Shown: positions 1-11,191 of the stretch, in pieces
Layout of the letters: the number at the start of each line of letters is the position of its first letter
Numbering within the stretch: the first letter of the stretch is position 1
Source of the DNA: Rhinopithecus roxellana
Lineage: Eukaryota > Chordata > Mammalia > Primates > Cercopithecidae
DNA length: 64,000 bases
Reading direction: 5' to 3'
Assembly (NCBI RefSeq): GCF_007565055.1
Contig: NC_044566.1
Coordinates: 63,281,064-63,345,063 of the forward strand
Made by a program: the position numbers and the translations under genes
The notes under the pieces: generated by a model
Databases searched by the model: none
The model's input: the letters and a program-made list of their open reading frames with translations, nothing else
Told to the model about the DNA's origin: nothing

Positions 1-2217
1 GAAGCAAAAATTGATGGAACCGAAGAAAGAAACTGTTCTACAGTAATAGTGGGAGACTTCAATACCCCATTCTCAATAACCTACAGGAAACCCAGAGGGA
101 AGATAAGTAAAGAAATAGAGAGCTTGAACAAAACAATAAACCAACTAGATTTATACAGACTACTCTACCCAACAACAGAATTCACATTCTTTTCAAGTGC
201 ACACGGGAAAATGTCCAACCTAGACATATACTAGACCTCAAAATAAGCTTCAATAGATTTTAAAAGACAGATTACAAATTTTCTTTTCTTGCTACAACCA
301 GATGACATTAGAAATCAATAACAGAAGGAAACTGAAAATTCAAACATTTGGGGAAATTAAACAGCACACTCTTAAACAACCAATGAATCAAAAAAGGAAT
401 CATGAGGGCAATTAGAAAATAAATAGAGACAAATAAAAATAAAAATACAACATAATAAAACTTAGGGAATAAGCAAAAGCAGCGCTAAAGGGCAAACTTG
501 TAGCCATATGTGCTTACAATAAACAACATGAAAGATCTTAAATCAACAACCTAATGTTACAATTTAAGGAACTTGAATGAGAAGAAAAATTAAACCCAAA
601 GCTAATACAGGAAGGAAATAATAAAGAGTAGAGTAGAAGTAAATGAAATAAAGAATAAGAAAATAGTAGAGAAAATCAATAAAACCAAAAGCTGTTTCTT
701 TGTAAAGATCAACAAATTGACAAACATTTAGCTGGAGGACATACACTTCCCAATTTCAAGACTTACTCCAAATCCCCAGTCATCAAATCAGTGTGGTATT
801 GCAAAATTACAGACATACAGACCCATGAAGTAGAATAAATAATCCAAAAATAAACCCTCACATTTACGGTCAAACGATTTTAAGAAGGTGCCAAGACTAT
901 TCAATGTGGGGGGAGCGGGGGCGGGGCGGGGGCGGGAAATCATTTCAACAAATGAGACTTGGAAAACTGGATATCTCCATGCAAAACAACAAAGTTGGGC
1001 CTTTACCTAACATCATATACAAAAATTAATTCAAAATGGATCAAACATCTAAACATAAAACCTAAAACGATAAAACTCTTAGAAGAAAACAGGACAAAAG
1101 CTTCACCACACTGGATTTGGCAATGATTTCTCGGATATGACACTGAAAGCACAGACAATAAAAAAAAACAATCTGAGCACTTCTGAAAATTTTAAAAATT
1201 TGTATATCAAAAACCATTACCAACAGAGTAAAAAGGCAACCCACAGAATAAGAGAAAATATTTGCAAATTGTGTATCTGATAAGGGATTAATATCCAGAA
1301 TACCCAGAAAACTCCTGAAACTCAATAACAAAAAACAAACAATCCACTTCAAAAACAGGCAAAGGACTGGAGGAGACAGTTCTCCAAAGAAGATATACAA
1401 ATGGCCAATAATCATATGAAAAGGTACTCAACCTCACTAATCATTATGGAAATTAAATCAAAACTATAATGAGCTAGCACCTCACAACCATTAGTATGGC
1501 TACTATTAAGAAAAAAAAACACACAAAATAACAAGTGTTGGCAAGAATGTGGAGAAACTGGAACCCTTGTGCACTTGTGAAGATGTAAAATGATACAGCT
1601 GCTATGGAAAACAGTATGGCAGCTCCTCAAAAAATTAAAAATAGAATTACCACATGATCCAGCAATTCTACTTCTGGATATATACTCAAAAGAACTGAAA
1701 GCAGGGTCCTAAAGAGATATTTGTAACCCCATGTTCACAGTGGTATTAATCTCAGTAGCTAAAATGTGGAAGCAACCAAAATGTCCATTCACAAATGAAT
1801 GGATAAACAAAATATGCTCTATGCATACAATGGAATATTATTCAGACTTAAAAAGAATGGAAATTCTAACAGATGCTACAACATTAATGAACCCTGAGGA
1901 CATTATATAAGTGAAATAAGTCAGTCACAAAAAAACTAATACTGTATGATTCCAATTATATCAGGTATCCAGAGTGGTCAAATTCATTGAGACAGAAAGC
2001 ACAATTGTGGTTTCCAGGGGCTGGAGGGTTGGGGGAAATGGGAAATTATTGTTTAATGGGTACAGAGTTTCAGTTCTGCGAGACGAAACGAGTTCTGTGG
2101 ACGGGTGGTGGTAATGGTTGCACAACAATGTGAATGTACTTAACTGCCACTGAACTGTACACTTAATCGTTAAGATGGCAAATTTTGTCATGTGCATTTT
2201 ACCACAATAAAAAAATG
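1..2217 (+). mobile_element. Old L1M LINE, 3' half, cut by window start
   Basis: The start encodes the C-terminal part of the L1 ORF2 endonuclease domain: a frame at 49-234 reads MGDFNTP near its start and FFSSAHG near its end, both typical of L1 ORF2. Text up to about 735 resembles the linker before reverse transcriptase. The match then jumps to sequence that normally lies near the ORF2 end, so most of the reverse transcriptase is deleted. From about 960 to 2200 the sequence follows ORF2 C-terminus and 3' UTR and ends in an A-rich tail. Many stops and frameshifts make it dead. It is a medium-old (L1M) copy; I did not fix the subfamily. Confidence 0.85.
908..936 (+). repeat. G-rich tract inside the L1M
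   Basis: Five runs of three or more G separated by single C or AGC. The homologous L1 position normally has a short 'ggggaaa' stretch, so this looks like a local expansion in this copy. It fits the usual G-quadruplex pattern. Confidence 0.7.
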
Positions 2218-2395
2218 GGGAAAAAGCTATAGAAAGCTTAATTCGGATTTTGAATGCAATGACAGTAATTTATAGAAGAATTTGAAGAGAACGCGAATCT
2301 TCATAATGTTGAGTCACCCAGGATCAGGCTGTATCTCTCCAGGTTAAGTTCTATTCCCTCAATAAACTTTTTACTTTACCCCATGAAAAAGAAAA

Positions 2396-2460
2396 GTATA
2401 TATATATATGTGTGTGTATACACCGTGCACATGCACCCACACAGACACACACATATACAA
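2396..2460 (+). repeat. TA/TG then CA microsatellite
   Basis: Short TA and TG alternation changes to CA-rich repeats. Imperfect and low complexity, about 65 bases. Confidence 0.7.
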
Positions 2461-2504
2461 GTATATGAAACGTACTCATTCCTGAGTTCTGTAGTCATGT
2501 CAAT

Positions 2505-2690
2505 ATTTGGGCTGAAACCTGGATGCACTACTTACCAGCAGTGTCATCTTGGGAGGTCATTTAACTGCTCTGCTTCTCATCAGTAAAACAGAGCAAATAA
2601 TACCTACCTCACAGACTTGTGGTCAAGATTTTTAAAATGGGAAATCAGCACTAAATGCTAGTGCAGCTCCACAACACGTAAGGATTCAAT
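2505..2690 (+). mobile_element. MIR SINE
   Basis: The core 'catttaactgctctgcttctcatcagtaaaa' region (quoted in part) followed by 'aatacctacctcacagac' matches the MIR core in plus orientation. Diverged. Confidence 0.65.
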
Positions 2691-3221
2691 CAAAATCATG
2701 TCATCATCAATGTCTCTGGATGGGACAATTAGGGTTGACTTTTATTTGATACTGGGCACAAACTGGTGCTTTCCAAACTCTCCACAGTGAACATGTGTTG
2801 CTTTCATGATGAAATAAGACAACTAAATATTGTTTAAAGCCATCTAGAGGGATGGCTAAGTCAAGTGGAGGTGAGCAGGAAGCCAGGCTTCTTTAGCTAA
2901 AGAGTGCAGCCTCTCATCTTCCAGAGCGTTAATCCCTGTAGCTGCCAGCAGGCTTGGACCAGCCCTTGATGCTGACCTACAGATGTCTCAAGCTGTCCTG
3001 TTTCCTTGTGGAAAAAGACAATGCCTCGGCCCCACCATTGCCATGGCCATGTGCAGGCAGCTGTCTGCCCATGTCAAGTCCTCCTGAGCTAGGCCTCAAT
3101 GGCCCCCGCCTGCTGTCTGGGATCTGTTGGCAGCACTGGCTGCTGTCTCGGGGTAACATCATTCCAGCCAGGAGGTAAGCAGGGCATCTCTAAGTCAGCT
3201 GTCTCACATCCAGTATGTCAT

Positions 3222-3410
3222 TGTGGTCAAGACCATCAGCTTTTGAGTCAGTAAGACCAGGGTTCAAAACCTGGTTCTGTTAATCTCCAAAACTTCTAGG
3301 GCTCTGCTTCTCTTAACTACAAACTAAGGATGACAGCTACCTCTATGACTATAAAGAGATTAGCTCAAGGCCTGGCATGTCATAAGAAGGTAAGAGGACT
3401 TTAAAACATC
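3222..3410 (+). mobile_element. MIR SINE
   Basis: Begins with the tRNA-derived head ('gagtcagtaagaccagggtt', then 'caaaacctggttctg') and continues through a degraded core to 'gcctggcatgtcataag'. The box-B-like part belongs to MIR and is not a tRNA gene. Confidence 0.75.
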
Positions 3411-3504
3411 ATCATGCTTCTCTGTTCAAGACATCTCCATGATAGACACAAGGAATATCATTTTAGACCAGTGAAAAAAATTGACCCATTGAATCTTCCG
3501 TCAA

Positions 3505-4385
3505 TTCCATTCAACACCTATGTGAGGACCTCCTGAGTGCCAGGCACAGCTGAAGGCACTTGGGATACATCAGTGAATAAAAGCGATGAGGACCTCTCCC
3601 TTCCTGGAGCAGAGGAAGATGAATAATAATCAATGCACATAGAAATAAATAGGCTGGGTGCAGTGGCTCACGCCTATAATCCCAGCACTTTGGGAGGCTG
3701 AGGTAGACGGATCACGAGGTCAAGAGATTGAGACCATCCTGGCCAACATGGTGAAACCCCGTCTCTACTAAAAATACAAAAATTAGCTGGGTGTGGTGGT
3801 ACGTGCCTGCAGTCCCAGCTACTCGGGAGGCTGAGGCAGAAGAATCGCTTGAACCCGGGAGGTGGAGGTCGCAGTGAGCCGAGATGGCGCCACTGCACTC
3901 CGGCCTGGCGACAGAGCGAGGCTCCGTCTCAAAAATAAATAAAATACATAAATGAAGTATGTATAGAAATTGAATACACATAATGAATAAGTGTGCTAGA
4001 GGTGAAAAGTGCAAGAAAAAAAAGAAGACGGCTGAGTGTGCAGAGGCAGAAGGCAAAGGCTGTCACGTCATTAATGTGGGTGGTCGAGCAGGCCTCACTG
4101 GGAAGGTGAGATTGGGCAAAGGCCCGAAGGAAGAATTATCTGGGACAAGCATCGGAGGCCTCAAGCAAGGGTGAGCCCGCTGTGTGGGCTGAAGGAAGAG
4201 CAAGGACGCTGGAATGGCTTGAGCAAAGTGAGGAGGGGAAGCAGAGGAAGCATCAGGGAAGAATGGGACCAGATAACATGGGGCTGTGGTGGCCAGTATA
4301 ATAAGGACTTGGGTTTTATTCTGAGTCAAAGAAAGGGCTGGAGATTTTGGAGTGGAGAGAAACTTGATCTGAGTTAAATGTGATA
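3505..4385 (-). mobile_element. L2 LINE, 3' region, split by an Alu
   Basis: Left part (3505-3651) is the reverse complement of the L2 3' end ('gagtgccaggcacag', 'gatacatcagtgaataaa'). Right part (3954-4385) continues inward with 'ggcctcactgggaaggtga' and 'aaggacttgggttttattct'. The AluSc at 3652-3953 interrupts it. The order across the Alu is collinear with one L2 copy. Confidence 0.75.
3652..3953 (+). mobile_element. AluSc-like element
   Basis: Full-length dimeric Alu from 'ggctgggtgcagtggctc' to an A/T-interrupted tail. 'gatcacgaggtcaagagatt' and 'ggcctggcgacagagcg' favour the Sc group. It sits inside an L2. Confidence 0.9.
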
Positions 4386-4924
4386 ATTAACAACATACTC
4401 AAAATCTACACAGTCTTGCTCCCTTCAGTAAGGGCATCCAAGGCATGACCAAATCCTCTCTCTTCTTGGACTCACTCCATTCTCTCCTCTATATGACCAA
4501 GACAAAACCCTAACCTGGCTCTTTCAACCTGTGGCTAAGCAAAGTTCTTGGCTAGAAAGCACTCTGAAAATACAAAGGGTGAAAGCTCCATGACAGCAAT
4601 GATTGACAAACAGCAGTAAGGCCTCCCCAGTATCAAGAAAGGTCTTGGGGTTTCTCCTAAGTGTAAAAATAAAACTAATCCTCAATGTTCTGACCTTAAT
4701 GGACCAAGAACCCTCACCTCACCCCACCTCCACCATTCTTTTCTGAAGAGAGACTATTTTCTGCTTCACAAAGACAGCCCAAGCCCAACACTGCACACCA
4801 TTCTCAAGTACTGGGGCTGCCCCTGGGAACCAGCACTCTGGGCACAGGCAGTTCCTTACCAGCCATGACTCATTTTGCTGTCCTTTCACTCACAATCACG
4901 TATCATCACTAAAGTAAAAAGTAA
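4386..4924. other. Unassigned non-coding DNA
   Basis: No confident repeat, exon or RNA gene seen. The sequence is C-rich in places, for example around 4700-4860. Confidence 0.4.
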
Positions 4925-5045
4925 TCTTTAGAATTGATTCCTCCTATCATTACGCATTCCATGCATGCAACAAAATATCACACATACCCCACAAATATGA
5001 ACAAATATGATGTATCAACAAAAAAAACTACAAAGTAAAAATGAG
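4925..5045 (+). mobile_element. L1M 3' end fragment
   Basis: 'aaaatatcacacataccccac' (in part) followed by 'aaatatgaac..tgatgtatcaac' and an A-rich end is the 3' terminus of an L1MA/L1MB-type element, strongly 5' truncated. Confidence 0.6.
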
Positions 5046-5860
5046 TTTGAAAATGGAAAGAAAACAGTCATCTTTACTAACTAGGCTGAACCTCTTTGTT
5101 TAAATGACAATGATATGAAGAAGACAAGGTAGATTTGCGTGGGAAATATATCTGAAGTGGAAAGACCACCCTCCAGTCTTCTGCATAGGGAATCCGGCCT
5201 GCAGGAAACGTTGCCATCATGAACCCAAATGTTCTGTTTTGTAACTCCAATTATGAAAAAAAGACCAGCGTACAGAATCTGGACCCTAGCCCAATGACTG
5301 AAATACAGAATTACAGTTCTCTAAAATAACAGAGCTAAATGACAACCAGTCCTTTCTGAATCTGGAATGCCATTCCGGATGGAAAAGGAAAAAAAAAAAA
5401 AAGACTGCCAGGGGAAAGCAGTTCCATTCCAATATCTGAATATATGAGTAATCACGGTACTAAATATTTCTAAACTAGAGAAAGTGCACAGGGTGTCCAC
5501 AATTCCACAGAAATGCACTTGCCACCACATTTAGAGAAATCTAAAGAAATGTTCCACAAGGCCCGATATTTAGGGCAATGGTTTGAACTAAACCTTTATC
5601 ATGTACAATTTCCTGAGTCCCGTTATTGGTCATCCTTTGATGCACAATATAAAGGCATCAAAGATGAAGGGTTTCCTTATTATCTTATTTCTGATTTAAT
5701 CACCGAATGCATTTAGACTTTGTTCCGTTGTATATATATGAGCAAAACACCCAGGCATGGATCAAAACTGAAAGTAGGCACAGAGTGAGGAATACAGTTG
5801 AAGGCAACCTGGCATTTTTTTTTTTTTTTAATGTTTGAATTAACAACATGAGTGACACGT
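5046..5860. other. Unassigned non-coding DNA
   Basis: A/T-rich with short A and T runs (about 5388-5402 and 5815-5830). No open frame of interest and no repeat family recognised with confidence. Confidence 0.4.
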
Positions 5861-6455
5861 GGCCAGCATCAAAAATTTTAAATAATGATTAGAAGATAAA
5901 GGAAAAAACTAAAATTATCCCAAATGCCACTATTCAGAAATATTTACTGTTGACTTTGGGAAATTATATTTTCCATCCTTGCTCATGTAAAGATTGCCAG
6001 TTCTTTTTTTTGTTTTTCCTTGATATGGAGTCTTGCTCTGACACCCAGGCTGGAGCACAGTGGCGTGATCTTGGCTCACTGCAAGCTCTGCCTCCTGGGT
6101 TGAGGCCATTCTCCTGCCTCAGCCTCCCAAGCAGCTGGGACTACAGGTGCCCACCACACCCAGCTTTTTTTTCTTTTTGTATTTTTAGTAGAGATGGGGT
6201 TTCACAGTGTTAGGCAGGATGGTCTTGATCTCCTGACCTCATGATCCACCCCTCAGCCTCCCAAAGGGCTGGGATTACAGGCGTGAGCCACCGCGCCTGG
6301 CAAGATTGCCAGTTCTTTATTTTCTTTTTCATTGAGGTGCATAATTCACCTTCGGTAAGATTTTCAAAATCATGTTATTGACATTTAATATATATGCACT
6401 CACATCTGTTTGTATCCTTACATTTTCTGCTATTTATAATGTGAGATAATCCTCA
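5861..6455 (-). mobile_element. Possible antisense L1M relic around an Alu
   Basis: Text on both sides of the AluY (5861-6001 and 6302-6455), such as 'tttttcattgaggtgcataa', recalls antisense 3' sequence of old L1M elements. The match is weak and based on style and a few phrases only. Confidence 0.3.
6002..6301 (-). mobile_element. AluY-like element, antisense
   Basis: Starts with a T-rich tail and ends with 'gccaccgcgcctggc'. 'gcaagctctgcctcctgggt' is AluY-like. A target-site duplication aagattgccagttctt lies on both sides (5990-6005 and 6302-6318), so the insertion is intact. Confidence 0.9.
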
Positions 6456-7048
6456 AGACCTCTTTTGTCCAGCCTTTCCTCTCCTTCCTGCCACCATCTG
6501 AGTCCCGCTGTATCGTCTGTCTCTGGGCAATTCCTAACCAGTCTCCTCTCTTCGAGTTTCACCTTCTCTAACCCACTCCCTATGCCGCCCATTATGTGGT
6601 CTTTATTCATAAATCTAACTCACTCCTCATTCAACATTATTTCCTGGTCCCACTGCACGTCTTCATGGCCTGAGGAAGGCCTGCCTGCCCAACAGTGGCC
6701 CAGCAGATCTAACCCCATCCTGCTGCTGCAGTGCGCCATGCCTCTACAAATTCACATGGCTATTCTGTCTATCTGTCCCACCTGCAAACTCAACTGTTCC
6801 TTCAAGTTTGTCTCTTCTTCTACCGCCTTCTTTGATGTCCCAAACTCTGACACCTTTGCAATACAATCACTTACTCTGTACGCACCCCCATTACAGCATC
6901 ATATCAACATTTGCTTCAACACTGATCTCACCAGCCTGCAGCCCTTGAAAAGTAGGGATAGGTCCTTTTCAGGTTTATATGGATAGCACTTTGCTAGGTA
7001 TATGGCATACCCCCAAAATTCAATAAACATCTGTTGAATATATTAATC
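6450..7048 (+). mobile_element. L2 LINE, 3' region
   Basis: Resembles L2 ORF C-terminus ('aattcctaaccagtctcctc' and C/T-rich coding-like text) and ends with the L2 3' pattern 'gctaggtatatggcat..tcaataaacatctgttgaat'. A 173-codon open frame at 6465-6986 lies wholly in this LINE and has no independent protein character. Confidence 0.65.
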
Positions 7049-7213
7049 TTTAAAACCACACTGCTTAGCAGAAAAAATGGAAGTGTTCGATATTAACTAA
7101 GCTATGGGACAAGCACATGGAGAAATGTGGCTCCTGTCAGTGTGCAGCTATTGAACCAGAGAAGAATCGGGGCAAGCGAGGCCCAGTGCAGCCACGTGTG
7201 AGCTGGGAGAGGC
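7049..7213. other. Short unassigned segment
   Basis: Between the L2 end and the MLT2 LTR. Nothing recognised. Confidence 0.4.
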
Positions 7214-7982
7214 TGCGTCAATCAGCCCTCTCCAGAGACAGAACCAGGAGAATATGAAATACACACACACACAGAGATTTCAAAGAATGAGCTTACCCAA
7301 TTATGGGGGCTGGCAAGGCCAAAATCCACAGGGCAAGCCTGCAGGGTGGAAACCTGGGGGCAGGAGCTGATGTTGCAATCTTGAAGCACAATTTCCTTCT
7401 TTTCAGGGAAGCCTCAGTTTTGCTCTTTAAGGCCTTTGAAATGATTGGATGAGGTCCACCCAAGCTAAAGAGGATAACTTCTTTTTCTTTCTTTTTTTTT
7501 TTTTTTTTTTTTTTTTTTTGAGACGGAGTCTCGCTCTGTCGCCCAGGCTGGAGTGCAGTGGCCGGATCTCAGCTCACTGCAAGCTCTGCCTCCCGGGTTC
7601 ACGCCATTCTCCTGCCTCAGCCTCCAGAGTAGCTGGGACTACAGGCGCCCGCCACCTCACCCGGCTAGTTTTTTGTATTTTTTAGTAGAGACAGGGTTTC
7701 ACCGTGTTAGCCAGGATGGTCTCGATCTCCTGACCTCGTGATCCGCCCGTCTCGGCCTCCCAAAGTGCTGGGATTACAGGCTTGAGCCAACGCGCCTGGC
7801 CTAACTTCTTTTTCTTAAAGTCAGCAAATTATAGATGTTAACGACATCTACAACATACCTCCATGGTAACATCTAGATTCACATTCAAGTGAGTAAGTGG
7901 GTACTCTGGCCTAAATGAGTGTCCAGTGAATAACTGGGTACTCAGGCCTAGCCACGTTGACACAGAAAACTGACCATCCCGG
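7214..7982 (-). mobile_element. MLT2-type ERVL LTR, split by a young Alu
   Basis: Reverse orientation: 'ctctccagagacagaacc' near the left, 'gattggatgaggtccaccca' in the middle and 'gttgacacagaaaactgacc' at the right match the MLT2 LTR in order. The AluY at 7491-7801 splits it. A short CA run sits at 7258-7271. Confidence 0.75.
7491..7801 (-). mobile_element. Young Old World monkey AluY (AluYRa-like), antisense
   Basis: Very close to consensus with a long T tail. 'gcagtggccggatctcagct' and 'ttacaggcttgagcca' are the reverse complements of the cercopithecid AluY features 'gatccggccactgc' and 'tggctcaagcctgtaa'. The flank 'taacttctttttctt' is duplicated (7475-7490 region and 7802-7816). It is inserted in an MLT2 LTR. 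Confidence 0.92.
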
Positions 7983-8059
7983 AGGGGAAATCCAGGGAGA
8001 GTGGAAGGACAGGACAGAGACCTCTCACTCACACTTGGACAGGTGGAGGGGGTATGATA

Positions 8060-8135
8060 TCAGGTAAGGATCTCTGGAGGAAGTGTTACTAAAGCGAAGG
8101 TTTTAAGGCTGAAGAACAAGTTAAGTGGTATGATA
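8060..8135 (-). mobile_element. Possible L2 fragment
   Basis: 'tctctggaggaagtgttact' then 'ttaaggctgaagaacaag' recalls the antisense L2 text 'ctggaggaagtgac..tgagacctgaaggatga'. Short and diverged. Confidence 0.35.
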
Positions 8136-8261
8136 GCAGCTCGATGGCTGGGGCCAGAAGCAGGGGAGCAAGAAGCATGTGGGTACAGAAGAGAAGCCCA
8201 GGAGCCCAGACGGAGGGGCCACCCAAGACAGCACCTGGGGCAGAGGCTGGTGATCAGAGCA

Positions 8262-8480
8262 CTGAACACTGACTGAGCACTGACCACATGCCCGCCACTG
8301 TCTAGTGTGCTTCACGTGCATTTTCTCGTTAATCCTCACAACTGCCCCGTGATATAGATACCATTAACCACATGTGCTGATGAGAAACTGGTGTACAAAG
8401 TGGCCAATGAACTCTCCAAGGTCCCCCAGCTCCTAAGTAGAGAGGCAGGACCCCAACATTGGCATTCTAAGGTCTTCAGG
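8262..8480 (-). mobile_element. MIR SINE, antisense
   Basis: 'cacgtgcattttctcgttaa', 'tcctcacaactgccccgtga' and 'gatgagaaactg' followed by a CAAGGTC-like core match an antisense MIR along most of its length. Confidence 0.75.
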
Positions 8481-8498
8481 CTGTAGGACAAAGTAGAG

Positions 8499-8716
8499 CA
8501 GGGGTGTCCAATATTTTGGCTTCCCTGGGCCACACTGAAAGAAGAATTGTCTTGGGCCACACATAAAATACACTAACAACAGCTGACGAGCTAAAATTTT
8601 TTTTAAATCACAAAAAAACTCATCAGGTTTTTAAAAGTTTACGAATTTATGTTGGGTCACATTCAAACCCATCCTGGGCTGCATGGAGCCAGCAGGTTGC
8701 AGGCTGGACAAGCTTG
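8499..8716 (+). mobile_element. Ancient interspersed repeat, class not assigned
   Basis: The block starting 'caggggtgtccaatattttg' and ending 'ggctggacaagcttg' is one I recognise as recurring in primate genomes. The left end looks like a hAT terminus, but the right end is not a clear inverted copy, so I leave the class open. Confidence 0.5.
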
Positions 8717-9885
8717 AAGTAAGGGGCAGAGATGAAGAAAGTACTTTAGCTGTGGATACAAACAGGAAAGCAGAGCTAAAGACAGGTAGAGAGAGGGGGT
8801 GGGTGGCAGTAAAATGGGAATTCTACAGTCTGGTGGAGGTTTGGAGTAGCCACTGTGGAAAACGAGGCGAGAAAGGAAAGAATGGGAAATAGGGCCATAG
8901 GTGAGCACAGAGAACAAAGATTTCAGAGGCTAACAAGGCACAGGATATGACTACAGGTATCAGCTCTTCGCATGAGATTGAAGGTTACTACAGTCACAGA
9001 GGGAAGGAACTGAGAAGACCTCCTCCCCGTGGGTTCTCAGTAGAGGGCAGGAGTTAAGGGAAAGAGGAAGTCCAGGTAAGAGGATAGACCACCAACCTCA
9101 TTTTTGGTATTTGGAGAAGTTAAATGAGTGTCAAAGTAATTCACATACTTAGCTATACTCCTCTCCTCGCTGGTCTACTCCAGATACAGTCTGTTAAAGA
9201 CAGTGAACACAGGAGTCTGAGTGGAATATACAGCTCTTGCTTCAGAAGAAAAGAGAATCCCCCATTATGGCTATCCTTTGGCCAATCCAGTGGAATCATT
9301 TCAATTTTGTACATTTGCTACTGGCTTTATTTCTGCAGATCGCAGAATTCAGTAAGGGGATGCCTCAAACAGAAAGCTGTCTCGTTTCCATCTGTTCTGT
9401 GGCTCTGTGTAGCAAGTGATCTGAGTCATCTAACTATTGTCTTTGTTGGCTAAGCTTAACCAAAAAGAAGTCCTCTGGATTTAAAAAATCATCATGAAAT
9501 AAAGAGTTTGCCATTTAACAACTTCATTTTACTGAGTGATTTTTAGAACCTCCCAGGTAAAGCTATTAGTCTTCAGAGTATAAATCCTGTGGCAGGTATC
9601 TACATGTTGCCTCTGGGCTCTTGAAAGACCTAAGGTGCTTTGGCTAAGAAAACAAAACACCCTGAGTGGCTGCATGAAACACTGTTCTTGTAGAAACAGC
9701 ACAGCACGTTCTTGACAAAGTGTTTATATTATTCAATAAAATAGCTAGAAATGAAAACATTTAGATTCAATGTTTCTTCTATCATTTTAGGAGATATGAA
9801 ATTAATGTTAGATTTGCTTCTGTTGACAGCAGTCATGTTGCTTGGCAACCTTAAGTGTTTCTTGGGTTGAATTGCAATCGACTCA
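8717..9885. other. Unassigned, largely repeat-free DNA
   Basis: No confident repeat or exon. Purine-rich on the plus strand at 8720-8900. It contains an X-box-like palindrome at 9837-9849, listed separately. Confidence 0.4.
9837..9849. promoter_or_regulatory. X-box-like (RFX) palindrome
   Basis: GTTGCTTGGCAAC has the two GTTGC / GCAAC half-sites and 13-base length of the RFX X-box. It is in unique sequence. No other regulatory evidence is visible. Confidence 0.35.
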
Positions 9886-9901
9886 AGCAGCTACTCATTT
9901 T

Positions 9902-10105
9902 TATTATTATACTTTATGTTCTAGGGTACATGTGCACAACGTGCAGGTTTGTTACATATGTATACATGTGCCATGTTGGTGTGCTGCACCCATTAACTCG
10001 TCATTTACATTAGGTATATCTCCTAATGCTATCCCTCCCCCCTCCCCCCATCCCACAACAGGCCCAAAAGCCACAATTGACAAATGGGATCTAATTAAAC
10101 TAAAG
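9902..10105 (-). mobile_element. Short L1PA insertion with inverted 5' part
   Basis: 9902-10064 is the reverse complement of the L1PA 3' end (T-rich start, 'gggtacatgtgcacaacgtg', 'ccatgttggtgtgctgcacc'). At about 10065 the orientation flips: 10065-10105 is plus-strand L1 ORF2 3' sequence ('aattgacaaatgggatctaa'). The 16-base flank agcagctactcatttt occurs at 9886-9901 and 10106-10121. This is the product expected from twin priming. Confidence 0.88.
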
Positions 10106-10344
10106 AGCAGCTACTCATTTTAAACCAAGGAGGTGCTCAAGAAGTTCAATGTGATGCCCATCACATACCCCATCACTCACACTGATGCAAGAGATTTATT
10201 TGTAAGATGTTACCACTATTGGAGGTAAACACCTACACCCCATTGGTCCTACAAGCTGTCCTATAGTTATCAAAGTGATATTTTAGCCCACTTGATTTAG
10301 TTTTCTATTTCTTTATTAACTATGAAATAATTGGCTGACATTGG

Positions 10345-11095
10345 ACTTTTAAAATTTATTTTCTAACTGTGGTAAAATTCACGTAATTTTACTATTTTTA
10401 AGCGTAAAGTTCAGTGGTATTAAGTACATTTACATTGTTGTGCAACAATTACAACCATCCACCTCCAGAATCTTTGCATCTTCCCAAAGTGACACTCTGT
10501 ACCTGTTAAACAGTAACTTCCCATTCCTCCTTCTCTTTAGCCCCTGACAACCACCATTTTACTTTCTGTCTTTATGAATCTGACTACTCCAGGTACCTCC
10601 AATTAGTGGAATCATGCGGTATTTGTCCTTTGTGTCTGGCTTATTTCACTCAGCACAATGTACTCAAGATTCATCCATGTTGTAGCATGTGTCAGAATTT
10701 CTTTTCCTTTGAAGGCTGAATTGTCTTCTGCTATATGGATAAATGACATTTTGTCTAACCATTCATCCATCAATGGATGCTTGGTCTGTTTCCACCTCTT
10801 GACTGTTGTGAATAATACAACTAGGAAAATGTATACATAAATATCTCTTCACAAGCCTGCTTTTACATTTTTGGGGTATATATCCAGTAGTGGAATTGCT
10901 GGGTGACACAGTAATTCTAGTTTTAATTTTTTGAGGAATTGCCACCTTGTTTTCTATAGCAGGTACAACATTCTAGTCCAATCAGCAATGCATGAGGGTT
11001 CCAATGTCTCCACATCCTCACCAACACTTGTTATTTTCTGGGCTTTTTAAAAAAAATAGTAGCCAACTTAATGGCAATCATATTTTACCTGCTTT
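10345..11095 (-). mobile_element. L1M LINE 3' region, antisense
   Basis: Long antisense match to the 3' end of old L1s: 'aaagttcagtggtattaagt', 'ttcatccatgttgtagcatg', 'ggtatatatccagtagtgga' and 'tccacatcctcaccaacact' occur in the expected order. No functional frame. Confidence 0.85.
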
Positions 11096-11125
11096 ATTTT
11101 TTCATATCTCTACTTCTTTAGGTAT

Positions 11126-11191
11126 ACTATATTGTAATAATTTACATTAAATTAAATTACGCTATGTTGTAATGATTTACATTAAATTAGA
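11126..11191 (+). repeat. Imperfect tandem duplication, 33-base unit x2
   Basis: Two adjacent copies share 'ttgtaat(a/g)atttacattaaatta'. They differ at a few positions. Very A/T-rich. Confidence 0.7.

Noticed and set aside
49..234. Endonuclease-like open frame
   Set aside because: Fragment of L1 ORF2 in a decayed L1M with an internal deletion.
3236..3280. tRNA-like box B (ggttcaaaacc)
   Set aside because: It is the tRNA-derived head of a MIR SINE with no complete cloverleaf.
6465..6986. 173-codon open frame on the plus strand
   Set aside because: Lies in an L2 3' region; C/T-rich coding-like composition is inherited from the LINE, and there is no start context or splice structure.
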